From Mycobacterium gordonae (GTDB taxonomy: Bacteria; Actinomycetota; Actinomycetes; Mycobacteriales; Mycobacteriaceae), in contig NZ_CP070973.1 in NCBI RefSeq assembly GCF_017086405.1, forward strand, positions 4,062,739-4,126,738: a DNA stretch of 64,000 nt, written 5' to 3'. This document shows, in pieces, positions 35,222 to 43,597 of the stretch. The translations under genes were made by a program, and so were the position numbers. Each line of letters begins with the position of its first letter. The stretch's first letter is position 1. Below the pieces are notes generated by a model. The model did no database searches. It worked only from the letters and a program-made list of their open reading frames with translations, and was not told the origin of the DNA.

Positions 35222-36685
35222 TCACGGGATGGTGTAGTTCACCCATGCCCCGCCGGCCGGCCCGGCAACGCTGTGCAGGCCGGAATTCTGCACGCCGGTT
35301 CGTGGGAGTCCGAAGCTGAAGCCGGGCGGGCACGCCGCCGGGGCACCGGCGAACGTCACCGGGCCGGTCACGACCCAGGTTCCGGAAGCGTTCTGGCAAC
35401 CCGCGGGATGCGCCGCGCCGCACGGCGCCGCCACCCAACGGCCGTCCGTGCCCTGCAGGGCGCAGTTGCCAACGCCGGCGTGCGGTTCGTCCGGCGCCCA
35501 ACTCCACAGCGTCCCCTGGATGCGACCATCCTCGGGCAGGAGTTGGTCGAAGCCGAACAGATTGACGCCACAGTTCGTCATCGACTGCGCTTTGGGTGGT
35601 GTGAGAGCTTCTGGGTCGGTAGGAGGTCGGCTTGGGTTAATGAGGGCCGAGATGAACGTGGAGTCTTCGTAGTAGCGGACGATGCTCGTGGCATAGACCG
35701 AGGGGCCGTACGTCGCATCGCATTTCGGGTAGGGCTGGTAGTCGAACGTCGAGCCGCTCTCCACCTCCTCGCCCCGCCAGTTGAAGACGGTACTGCCCCA
35801 CACCGGAACACAGGTGCCGCCGCTTACCAGCACGACCTGGGCGCCTGCGGAACGGACGTCGTTTCGCGAGACGGTGCGAGGGAAAGCGGCACAACCGGTC
35901 GGGGTGATGTCGGCCGGGTTGGGATGGAAAATTAGGCTGGTGCCATTGGGGCGCCGCAACTGACGCTCCAACGTATCGAGAGCCGATGCGTACGCTTTCG
36001 GATCCTTCAAAGCGTCCTCGACGAGGATCAGCACTACCTCGGAAGGATGCGAGTTCAGCCAATCCGCGATCGACGGAAGCACTTGAGTGAGTAGCGGTTC
36101 CGTGGTGCAGCCAAGGTTTGCCTGTTCCGGGGGACGTCCGTGGCACACGCTGACTTCGCGTCCACCGAGCTGGCCGATCTGAGGAATGTAGTGAAGATCC
36201 AGTTCGATACTGCGTGCGTCGATATCCAGCTGCTGTGTCATTGACAGCTGTTGATTGGAATCCGCGTGCGACGGAGTGAACTCGTGGGCCAGACTGTTGA
36301 ACGAGTTGTGGGTGCCAACCCATTGCGCGTTTCCGAATGGCACCGGGTCTCCTAGGGCGTATTGGAACTGCGCCGTGCGGTGTACCCACGACTGCAGGTA
36401 CGCGACGGTCGCCGCTTGGGTCACCTTGGCGGACAACGGCACCTGGCACAGGTTGTCGGCCACCCCGGCGCGGCGACATTCCGCGGCGACCGCGTCGGTG
36501 AACTTTCCGGTGCCGACGCAGGGAAATGCGAAGGGGCTGATGGCATTACAGGGTGCCGTGGGAGAAGGTGGAGTCGGCACATCGTTGACGTCGGCGGTCC
36601 CTGGCGGCGCCGACGCCAGGGCCAGCACGAACGCACAAATCACGACGGCGGATTTCAACCACCTGGCGCATGGGGCGCTTGACAT
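35222..36685 (-). CDS. Secreted PI-PLC-like phosphodiesterase (Rv2075c-like)
   Basis: Exported protein of 487 residues with a signal peptide (residues 13-32, VVICAFVLALASAPPG). The PLC-X-like domain starts with WVGTHNSFNSLAHEF (catalytic His) and continues with DARSIELDLHYIP (metal-type acidic pair), EVSVCHGRPPEQ (second His) and EVVLILVEDAL. The C-terminal third is Cys- and Trp-rich with NYTIP at the end. These features fit an extracellular phosphodiesterase, but the substrate is not shown. It faces the PPOX gene, and about 255 bases of AT-richer DNA lie before the next module. Confidence 0.88.
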   Translation of the reverse strand: MSSAPCARWLKSAVVICAFVLALASAPPGTADVNDVPTPPSPTAPCNAISPFAFPCVGTGKFTDAVAAECRRAGVADNLCQVPLSAKVTQAATVAYLQSWVHRTAQFQYALGDPVPFGNAQWVGTHNSFNSLAHEFTPSHADSNQQLSMTQQLDIDARSIELDLHYIPQIGQLGGREVSVCHGRPPEQANLGCTTEPLLTQVLPSIADWLNSHPSEVVLILVEDALKDPKAYASALDTLERQLRRPNGTSLIFHPNPADITPTGCAAFPRTVSRNDVRSAGAQVVLVSGGTCVPVWGSTVFNWRGEEVESGSTFDYQPYPKCDATYGPSVYATSIVRYYEDSTFISALINPSRPPTDPEALTPPKAQSMTNCGVNLFGFDQLLPEDGRIQGTLWSWAPDEPHAGVGNCALQGTDGRWVAAPCGAAHPAGCQNASGTWVVTGPVTFAGAPAACPPGFSFGLPRTGVQNSGLHSVAGPAGGAWVNYTIP

Positions 36686-36940
36686 GCGCGAAAGATTGAC
36701 ACGGCTGGGTGGCTCGGACGAGAAATGTTGTCGAACCGTGCGAGTGTTGAAATCACTTTGTTAACTTCGGCCACTCTGACTTACTGGTTTCCCATAGACC
36801 CCTTCTGCATCTCTAGTCTCTAGAACGGACGGCACTGCGACTGCCCGGCTTGCAGCGACAGCGGGGGCGCGCGCGTGAATTGCGGGTCGGTGGCCGTCGG
36901 GCTAGCGTCGCCAGGATCTGATGACCAGAAAGGGGCAATC

Positions 36941-37255
36941 GTGTTCGTCGACCCTGCTCTTCTGCACCGGGGCGGTAGTGAAACTCAACGGGCCGGTGAC
37001 CACGCACACCAAGCGGCGCAACAGCTTTCGAGGATGGAGTTACTGCCGCAGATGTTCGGCGACTTCGCAGCCGCGGAGACTCTTCATGCCCTCACCGGGT
37101 CGGTCCAGGTTCTGCATACACGGCTGTTGCTGCGACACAGGGAATTCCTCGGTGACGTGAGCGACAGCGCCTTGCTGGCAGCGGCGGAGTTCATCGACAT
37201 GGACAAGATCAACGCCGCGAGCGTGCGGGCGGTGTGGTGCACCTCCGCTACATAA
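36941..37255 (+). CDS. DUF2563 protein (Rv2078/Rv2077A-like small T7SS-associated protein)
   Basis: Protein of 104 residues. It starts VFVDPALLHRGGSE and has the DUF2563 pattern: HAHQAAQQLSR, MFGDFAAAETLH, a helix-turn-helix length like WXG100/EspC proteins, and an SAT C-terminus. The GTG at 36941 is chosen because AAAGGGG lies just upstream; the frame stays open back to 36875. The family is restricted to mycobacteria and is usually next to type VII secretion-linked proteins. It is the first gene of the five-gene module and overlaps or abuts the next. Confidence 0.85.
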   Translation: MFVDPALLHRGGSETQRAGDHAHQAAQQLSRMELLPQMFGDFAAAETLHALTGSVQVLHTRLLLRHREFLGDVSDSALLAAAEFIDMDKINAASVRAVWCTSAT

Positions 37256-39597
37256 GCCTCGTGCTTCTGGTCGACGAGGCCGGGGGCGACCCGTGGGCAA
37301 TCAATGGAAGCCTTCAACGCGGTCGACCCGCGCCGATCGCGGCACTGGCCAAGGCTTTTCATGACGCGGGACAGCTCACGCGCGAGGCCGAGTCGGCGTT
37401 CAGCGAAGCGCGTCGTCGCTTCGAGGCGGCATGGAACCGCGAGAACGGTGATAACCCGATCAACGACGCGGCCGAGGTGCAGCGCGCGACAAGTTCGCTG
37501 GGCGTGCAGGCAGGGCAGCTACCGCAGATCGCCGTCGACCTGGAATCGGTGGCGGCGGTGCTGGCGGAGTCGCAGCGAGCGGCCGCCGGCCGGGTCCACA
37601 TGTTGGAGATTCAACTGGAGGCCATCGACCGGCAGCTTGGCGAGGCTCACTCGCTATTGAACTCACGCGGCCTGCCCTTGACGCAGGAAATGGCGCTCGA
37701 CGACGTCATCAACGACCTCGAGCAGCATGCCATCGGAGCCACGACCGCGGCACTGCGCGAGATTGAACACATCCGAGAGATGTATTCAGACTTGTTGCAC
37801 CGAGTGAAGACTCGGATGCGGGTAGAGGGTGGCTACGACGGGGCGGTTGCAGCACTAGACGGCCCGGAGACTGCGACGCCCGAATCGCCCATCCAGGCCG
37901 AACGGGACGTGCACGCCGCACTTGCCGGTGACCAGTCGGCGGCATCGCGGGTTAATGCTGTGCTGAACTCAATCACCGCCGAACAGCTGGCCGGAAAGGC
38001 GCCGCTGACGCCGGAGCAGGCATCAGCGTTGAGCCAGTTGCAGGCTCAACAGCACGGGATGTCGATCGATGCCCTGTCGACTGCCGAGCAACGCCTCGGT
38101 GACCAGCGAGAGATGATTGCCAACTCGTGGCAGTTGATGAGTAACCCCGCGCTTGCGTTCCCACGGACCGAGCTCAAACCTGGTGCCGTGCAGGGGACCG
38201 ACATGGTGAAAGGTGGTGAGGCTCAACTGCCGAAAAATCTGCAGGGCTTGAACTGGGCCTGGCCCGCATACCTTCCGCAGCTTGACGTGATCGCGAAAAT
38301 CATGAAAGCCGGCAATCCGGCGTTCCAGGTGAATACAGACCTCGATAGGCGAATGATTCGCCACGCTGCCAAAGTTATGGACCTCCTCCCGTGGCAGCGT
38401 GATCTCGAAATCACCAATGTCCACCAATCGACGGACGAGATCATGGGCTCGGTCGTCGGGAACATCTTTAGGGCGGTATCGCCGGATCACCCGGTGGTGC
38501 ACGACATGGTAACTGGTTCCGAAGGAAAGGCATTTCTTGACAACATGTCTCGTCACTTCTGGTCAGACGGCGGCAAGAGTGCCGCCTCACTTTTCAACTG
38601 GGTAGAAGGTGCTGCGTGCGGACCCGAGGCGAAACTTGCCGCCGAGACAGCCAAGGGCTATGGGTTGTATCTGGGAGAGCACGGCGCCGACTTGCTGAGT
38701 CTTCGCGGCGGTCACTCGATGGGCGAGGTGAACCCACAACTAGTTCGGAGCATGGCGCACGGACTCACACCCTACATAAGCAACATCGCCGGAATTCCTG
38801 GTGGTTCGGCAGTTTTCGGCGATTTTCACGACTCGCCTAATGAACTGGAAAGCGGCAAGATGCCTTTCGCAAAGCGTGTCTTCTCGGTTCTCAGCACCGA
38901 CAAAGAGGCATCAGACTACTTCAACGGCGCTGCCGACCGCGAGGCTCTGATTGCCGAGGCAGCTTACGCCCGGGAATTAGCAACGCACGCAACGAATCTG
39001 TCCAGCTACAACGAAAACCTGCACAACGCCATGACGTTGCGTGGGTTGGTCAATTTGGGTATCGACAGCGCAACCCGGGCCGATACGGTCAACCACACCC
39101 TGAGCCAGGACGCGGCACAGCAGACTGCATACGACCATCGCAAGTCCGCCTACGAAGCCGCCGCCAGGGCAATTACCGGGGTGGTGGGCTTAGTACCCGA
39201 TGGCGGGTCCATTATCGGTACCGGACTCGGGGTGCTGGCCATCGTTGCCGAAAAAGACTTCCTTGGACCGGCCCCTACCGCATCATCCCCCAGCGACTAC
39301 TCCATGCCCTACATGTCCATCGGTGCAGCCGACCGCGAGATCCTCAATGCCGTCATAGCGTCCGGGCAGCAGGTGACCATTGAGCCGAACTTTCTGATCG
39401 ATGGCAGGATCGGTACGCCGGACGAATTGGCTAGCAGAAACCCGAATCTGACGTCCGCTCACTACGATCATGCTCTTAACGAGGCCTTGACCGACCTGTT
39501 CGCGCAGGATTCCGGTAGTGCTGCCGGCCGGCCATTCATGCCTGATCAGGACATGATGAATCGCTACAATCAGTTCGCCAAAGACTCAAGCCGTTAG
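37234..39597 (+). CDS. Large helical T7SS-associated protein (Rv2079-like, TPR-repeat-region type)
   Basis: Protein of up to 787 residues. It starts at the GTG at 37234 (overlapping the DUF2563 gene by 22 bases) or at the GTG at 37261, which would place LLVDEAGGDPWAIN at the N-terminus. The first 250 residues are an extended helical region (AFHDAGQLTREAESAFSEAR, ATSSLGVQAGQLPQIAVDL, QRAAAGRVHMLEIQLEAID) of the kind found in LXG/EspB-like proteins. The middle has LNWAWPAYLPQLDVIAKIMK and MDLLPWQRDLEITNVHQSTD, and a hydrophobic Gly-rich helix lies near residue 645 (GVVGLVPDGGSIIGTGLGV). There is no signal peptide. Function unknown. Confidence 0.8.
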   Translation: MVHLRYISLVLLVDEAGGDPWAINGSLQRGRPAPIAALAKAFHDAGQLTREAESAFSEARRRFEAAWNRENGDNPINDAAEVQRATSSLGVQAGQLPQIAVDLESVAAVLAESQRAAAGRVHMLEIQLEAIDRQLGEAHSLLNSRGLPLTQEMALDDVINDLEQHAIGATTAALREIEHIREMYSDLLHRVKTRMRVEGGYDGAVAALDGPETATPESPIQAERDVHAALAGDQSAASRVNAVLNSITAEQLAGKAPLTPEQASALSQLQAQQHGMSIDALSTAEQRLGDQREMIANSWQLMSNPALAFPRTELKPGAVQGTDMVKGGEAQLPKNLQGLNWAWPAYLPQLDVIAKIMKAGNPAFQVNTDLDRRMIRHAAKVMDLLPWQRDLEITNVHQSTDEIMGSVVGNIFRAVSPDHPVVHDMVTGSEGKAFLDNMSRHFWSDGGKSAASLFNWVEGAACGPEAKLAAETAKGYGLYLGEHGADLLSLRGGHSMGEVNPQLVRSMAHGLTPYISNIAGIPGGSAVFGDFHDSPNELESGKMPFAKRVFSVLSTDKEASDYFNGAADREALIAEAAYARELATHATNLSSYNENLHNAMTLRGLVNLGIDSATRADTVNHTLSQDAAQQTAYDHRKSAYEAAARAITGVVGLVPDGGSIIGTGLGVLAIVAEKDFLGPAPTASSPSDYSMPYMSIGAADREILNAVIASGQQVTIEPNFLIDGRIGTPDELASRNPNLTSAHYDHALNEALTDLFAQDSGSAAGRPFMPDQDMMNRYNQFAKDSSR

Positions 39598-39727
39598 CGG
39601 ACAGGAGTGAGGTGGCGTCTTGCGCACGGTGAATAACTAAGTCATTCGAACGGAGATAGCATCCCAGAGGCCTTACGCGCCACTGGTTTACCGCCCCTGA
39701 CGCGATTTAGGCATTCGGAAGGACGCG

Positions 39728-40675
39728 ATGAGCGGAGACGACGACCAGCTGAGGATCATCCTCGGCCAGCTGTCACAGGTGTTGGGGATACCGCCGCCGC
39801 CGATGATCACGCCCGATCAGTTGGCGACCGGATCTTCGAGCATCAGCCAACTGCTACGCGCCCTCGGCGCCGCGGCTAACGCTGGCGACCCTGGCGACTA
39901 TGGCGAGGCACTGGCCGGACATGACGAGCGCGAAGCCAAGACGTCCGATGCGCTGGCGAAGTTTCCGGCCAACGAGGAGCAGGCCGCCGCGCAGCTGGCC
40001 GGTGTCGGAGGTTCCGGCGATATGAGCCAGATGCTGCAACAGATGCCGCAAATGGCCTCCGGCATCGCCGGGGGCATCGCCGGGGCCCTCGGGGGCGTGC
40101 TCCAACCATTGAGCCAAATCCCCCAGCAGCTTGCACAGGCCGGTCAGCAAGCCATGCAGGCAGGGATGGGCATGATGCAGCAAAGCGCAGGCGCGGCCCA
40201 CGAGGCACCCGAAGAGCTCGTCGGCGCCGAAGGCGACCTGGGTGGCGGAGGTGGTGACTTCTCCGCTGGCGGCGGTGGTGGTGGCAGCGGAGGTGGAGGT
40301 ATCGAGGGGACCACACCGACGGCGATGCTGGGACCCCCGCCGACGCCCTCGGCCGGCACCGTGCCTGCCTCTTCGCAGGCCGTCACGTCGATGCCGGCGG
40401 CCGCACAAGAGTCGGCGCCGGCCCAGCGCGGGGCGATGGGCGCAATGCCGATGATGCCGCCGGGAGGCATGCACGGCGCAGGTGGTGCGAGTGGTGAGAC
40501 CAAGCCTGACACCAAGCGCATCGTGGGACCGACGGTGAAGAACGGGGCACCCGTGCAGGGACGCATCACTGCGCCGCCGCCTTTGCCGACGGTAACGAAA
40601 CATGTCGACGGCAAGCCGGTAGCGACTCGACGGATAGCGCTGCCCGAAGTCAAACGAGATGACGAGGTCCGCTGA
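39728..40675 (+). CDS. Gly/Met/Pro-rich protein (Rv2083-like)
   Basis: Protein of 315 residues with strongly biased composition. Residues 1-90 look ordered (DDQLRIILGQLSQVLGIPPP, then SISQLLRALGAAANAGDPG). Residues 95-150 are Met/Gln/Gly-rich and hydrophobic (MLQQMPQMASGIAGGIAGAL), as in EspI/EspK-like secreted proteins. A long Gly stretch lies around 172-193, followed by Pro/Ala-rich disorder and a basic tail ending in RRIALPEVKRDDEVR. GAAGGACG precedes the ATG. It is part of the same-strand five-gene module; function unknown. Confidence 0.85.
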   Translation: MSGDDDQLRIILGQLSQVLGIPPPPMITPDQLATGSSSISQLLRALGAAANAGDPGDYGEALAGHDEREAKTSDALAKFPANEEQAAAQLAGVGGSGDMSQMLQQMPQMASGIAGGIAGALGGVLQPLSQIPQQLAQAGQQAMQAGMGMMQQSAGAAHEAPEELVGAEGDLGGGGGDFSAGGGGGGSGGGGIEGTTPTAMLGPPPTPSAGTVPASSQAVTSMPAAAQESAPAQRGAMGAMPMMPPGGMHGAGGASGETKPDTKRIVGPTVKNGAPVQGRITAPPPLPTVTKHVDGKPVATRRIALPEVKRDDEVR

Positions 40676-40773
40676 CAAGGTGTTCAGCTAACTCGTCAAC
40701 GGCGTTTGGCAATGTTCAAGACCTTTAGTCGAGCGTGTGGCAAAGTCTGACTGGCGAATTCTTGCAGGAACGA

Positions 40774-40779
40774 TACTAT
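40774..40779 (+). promoter_or_regulatory. -10 hexamer TACTAT for the single-pass membrane protein gene
   Basis: TACTAT ends six bases before the GTG at 40786, the leaderless spacing. This supports the GTG start over the longer upstream frame. Confidence 0.5.
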
Positions 40780-40785
40780 CCACGC

Positions 40786-41313
40786 GTGTCGAATGTGCCT
40801 CCCCTACAGCCTCCAACACCGCAGTGGCAACCAGCAGCGAGCCGCCCGCCACGCGGGCTGGCGATGGTGTCGGTGGGCATTGCTTTAGTCGCGGTCGGTA
40901 TCGCCATCGGTGCGTGGTTTCGGCCGCCACCGAAGAACGAGCCTCCTCCGGCGCCGACGTACTCAAGTCAGGAGGTCGCGGATGCGAAGTCGAAGGTGTG
41001 CGCTGCTTATGGGCTGGTTCGGAAGGCCCTAGCCGCGACGGGTAGCCGAGATGGCGGAGCAGACCCCACAGCCATTCTCGCGGTCGCGACAAGTTCCCGA
41101 CAGGCGCTCGAAGTCGGTAGCCGGTACATAAGCTCCACGCTGCAGGAGGCGCCGGCAACTGCGGTTGATCTAGCGGAGTCGGTTCGCAAGCTGGCAGGCC
41201 TCTATCAAGCAATCGCCATCAACTACCTGGCGGAGGTCGATGAATCAGAGATAGAGCCGTTACGACGTGCGGCAGAACAGCCTTCTCTAGATATTGACAG
41301 GTTGTGCAAGTGA
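40786..41313 (+). CDS. Single-pass membrane protein with an extracytoplasmic helical domain
   Basis: Protein of 175 residues from the GTG at 40786. It has a Pro-rich N-terminus (NVPPLQPPTPQWQP), one membrane helix (GLAMVSVGIALVAVGIAIGAW), then a Pro linker and a helical domain with two cysteines (SKVCAAYGLV, DIDRLCK). No lipobox is present. Similar one-helix proteins with this AYxxVRKAL / TAILAVATSSRQALEVGSRY pattern are common in mycobacteria; their role is unknown. It ends with GTGA overlap on the next gene, so the two are co-translated. Confidence 0.82.
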   Translation: MSNVPPLQPPTPQWQPAASRPPRGLAMVSVGIALVAVGIAIGAWFRPPPKNEPPPAPTYSSQEVADAKSKVCAAYGLVRKALAATGSRDGGADPTAILAVATSSRQALEVGSRYISSTLQEAPATAVDLAESVRKLAGLYQAIAINYLAEVDESEIEPLRRAAEQPSLDIDRLCK

Positions 41314-43502
41314 GTGAATTTCCCCCGGGGAAATGGTCGCTACTCATAGTGGGCGAGCAGTGGCCTACGAACCACGACCTCGAGGCACTTCGGCTTGGTC
41401 GAGCGAACCGCGACAGAGCCTATATTAGTTATGTGAATTTTGCAGACTTACTCCACAATGCACAATTATCTTCGCTCGCTGACCAACGTGGAATAACAAT
41501 CGATGATCTCCACCAGTCATTTCAGAGCGGAGAAAGACAAGCCCTCCAATTATCTCAAAAAAATAACGTCAAAAGACGTGCTTACGATACTGCTTACGAA
41601 AACATTCTTAATCTTCGAAATGATCTGACCGCTTTGGCCGATGAAGGAAACCGCGCCATAGAAGAGGTTGCCCATTCTGAAGTGCCGGAGCAACTAAAGG
41701 TGGCGCAAATCTCCTCACTAATTCAACATTATAGAGCGCTGGCAAGCCTCGCTGCGGCCAAATACGGCAGCAATATTATCGACGCAATGCAAGAGATATT
41801 GACCGCCGAAGGCTTAGGTCAGTCAGCTCGCGAATTCGCCCGTGGCAAGGGGGTCGATATTCCCGAACTTTTCAGGCGAAGATACAGCTCAGAGAAATTA
41901 GAAAGCGAGGTAAGTACGAGGCTGCGGGAACCTTCAGATATTGCCGGCATCCCAGACAATCAGTCGACTAAACCCAACTCGCCGGCTCCAACACAAGCAG
42001 TCGAAAGCAAGAACAGGGGCACCGTCCAGGCCAACCTCAACTCAGGGTCGAACTCTGTTCACATGGAAGCCTATTCGCGTAATCCCAACGTGGGTTCAGA
42101 AATTCCCATCAATAGCTCGACGCGACCGCGAATAGGTTCCGCGGCACGGCAATCGCTCGCACAGTTACCTCTGCTAGGTTCTCAAGGCGGTGGGGCTAGT
42201 ACGCCAGTATCTGTTCCTGATCACCCTAGGATTCCCTCCGCAGCAGCGACCTCTGTGGAAGCGCCTGCACCGCTCGCCCCTTCCAGGGCGGCGCCAATAC
42301 CCTCAATTTCAGGCGCCCCCACCCCACCCATCTCCCCCACCGAACTCGCTCAAAGCTTCAACAAAGGCATGGAATCTGGCGCGCCATTATCCGCAGCCGC
42401 GCATGCCGTGCCATCGACTCCGATAACGTCGACCGAGCCGCCGATTTCCCATGCCGCGCAGACGATCCCAACCCCAACCGTCAATTCGCAGGTGCACGTG
42501 CCGGTGACTGATGCTCCGCCGCCAACCCACCATGCACCTCCTCCAGAAGCGCCACCGCCGACCCCGATAGTTGCAGCACCGCAACCTATTTCGCCGCCCC
42601 AACCGCCGCAGCCCGTGGGCCCGCTGCCGACTTACGGCTCCGACCTACGCCCACCGCTCTCGACAGCGGTCACCCCGCCGGCGCCAGCGAACACACCGCT
42701 ACCGCCGCCGGCCACACCCACTTCCGCGCCGGTGACGCCGTCCGCCGGCCAGTCCGCCGCGAATCAGCCCGCAGTCGTACGTCAGACGACCTCGTCCACT
42801 CCCCCGTCCCCACCATCGACGCCTGGAACCCAAGCCGTCGCAGCCACTGCGACCGGCGCCGCATTAGGAACAGCTTCGGCCGACAACACCGCGCGAAAAC
42901 GCTTGCAGCGCCTGGTTACCGCCGTCGCACGCCAGCAGCCTCGCCTGGCCTGGGCGGCCGGAGACCACACAGATAACACCACTCTTCTCGTCACCGATCT
43001 GGCAGGCGGCTGGATCCCGCCCGGAATCGAACTGCCGTCAGCGGTGAGCCTGCTTCCGCCGGCACGCCGCTGCGCCGACTTGGAAGCCCTACTCGGCGCC
43101 GCCACCGTTACCGCCAGCTACACCCCGCTTCACCATCTGTCCGACGACGGTGATCCGATCCCGACATCGACGCGACCCCGATCAGCCCCCGACGTCAAAG
43201 ATCTCGGCTGGGAGCTCAGCCAGGCCACTCAATGGCGCGACGGCCTACCTCGGCTGGCCCACACCCTCGCGAAAGCCGCCTCAGCCGGCACCGGCGTTCT
43301 GGACTCCGAGATCGACCTGCTGACCGAACACCTCGGGGAAACCAGCAAGAGGGTGCTGGACAGCTATCCCGACAACGTCGACACCCATGACGTGGGCAAC
43401 TGGCAACTGCTCGCCGCTATCGATGCTTTGGTCGCTGGCGACAAGGCGGCCGCCAATTATCACCTCGCTTGGTTTCTCGCCGCCAAAACTGGCGACCACT
43501 GA
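41310..43502 (+). CDS. Modular protein: low-GC helical domain, Pro-rich linker, Rv3899c-like C-terminal domain
   Basis: Protein of 730 residues from the GTG at 41310, which overlaps the previous stop by 4 bases. Residues 1-220 are charged and helical (RANRDRAYISYVNFADLLHN, QSFQSGERQALQLSQKNNVK) and are encoded by DNA near 43% GC. Residues 220-530 are a disordered Pro/Ser/Thr linker (APPPEAPPPTPIVAAPQPIS). Residues 540-730 resemble the conserved mycobacterial C-terminal domain of Rv3899c/Rv2082: RLQRLVTAVARQQPRLAWAA, VTDLAGGWIPPGIELP, LLAAIDALVAGDKAAANYHL. There is no signal peptide. Function unknown; a type VII-linked role is inferred from context only. Confidence 0.85.
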   Translation: MSEFPPGKWSLLIVGEQWPTNHDLEALRLGRANRDRAYISYVNFADLLHNAQLSSLADQRGITIDDLHQSFQSGERQALQLSQKNNVKRRAYDTAYENILNLRNDLTALADEGNRAIEEVAHSEVPEQLKVAQISSLIQHYRALASLAAAKYGSNIIDAMQEILTAEGLGQSAREFARGKGVDIPELFRRRYSSEKLESEVSTRLREPSDIAGIPDNQSTKPNSPAPTQAVESKNRGTVQANLNSGSNSVHMEAYSRNPNVGSEIPINSSTRPRIGSAARQSLAQLPLLGSQGGGASTPVSVPDHPRIPSAAATSVEAPAPLAPSRAAPIPSISGAPTPPISPTELAQSFNKGMESGAPLSAAAHAVPSTPITSTEPPISHAAQTIPTPTVNSQVHVPVTDAPPPTHHAPPPEAPPPTPIVAAPQPISPPQPPQPVGPLPTYGSDLRPPLSTAVTPPAPANTPLPPPATPTSAPVTPSAGQSAANQPAVVRQTTSSTPPSPPSTPGTQAVAATATGAALGTASADNTARKRLQRLVTAVARQQPRLAWAAGDHTDNTTLLVTDLAGGWIPPGIELPSAVSLLPPARRCADLEALLGAATVTASYTPLHHLSDDGDPIPTSTRPRSAPDVKDLGWELSQATQWRDGLPRLAHTLAKAASAGTGVLDSEIDLLTEHLGETSKRVLDSYPDNVDTHDVGNWQLLAAIDALVAGDKAAANYHLAWFLAAKTGDH
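41400..42240. other. Low-GC tract inside a single gene (about 43-55% versus about 65% around it)
   Basis: Line-by-line counts give 42-45% GC for 41401-41640 and 47-55% near 41940-42120, against about 65% in flanking genes. The reading frame is uninterrupted through it. A run of seven A bases sits at 41557-41563. The tract covers the N-terminal domain and the start of the linker, which suggests foreign origin of that domain. Confidence 0.75.
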
Positions 43503-43597
43503 TACCGCATGCGCTATCACGTTCCAGACCCGGTTGGCCCGAGAAATCCCGTGACAGTAGTGACTATTGGGACTTAGCGGGCCCCACGGAGAATCGC

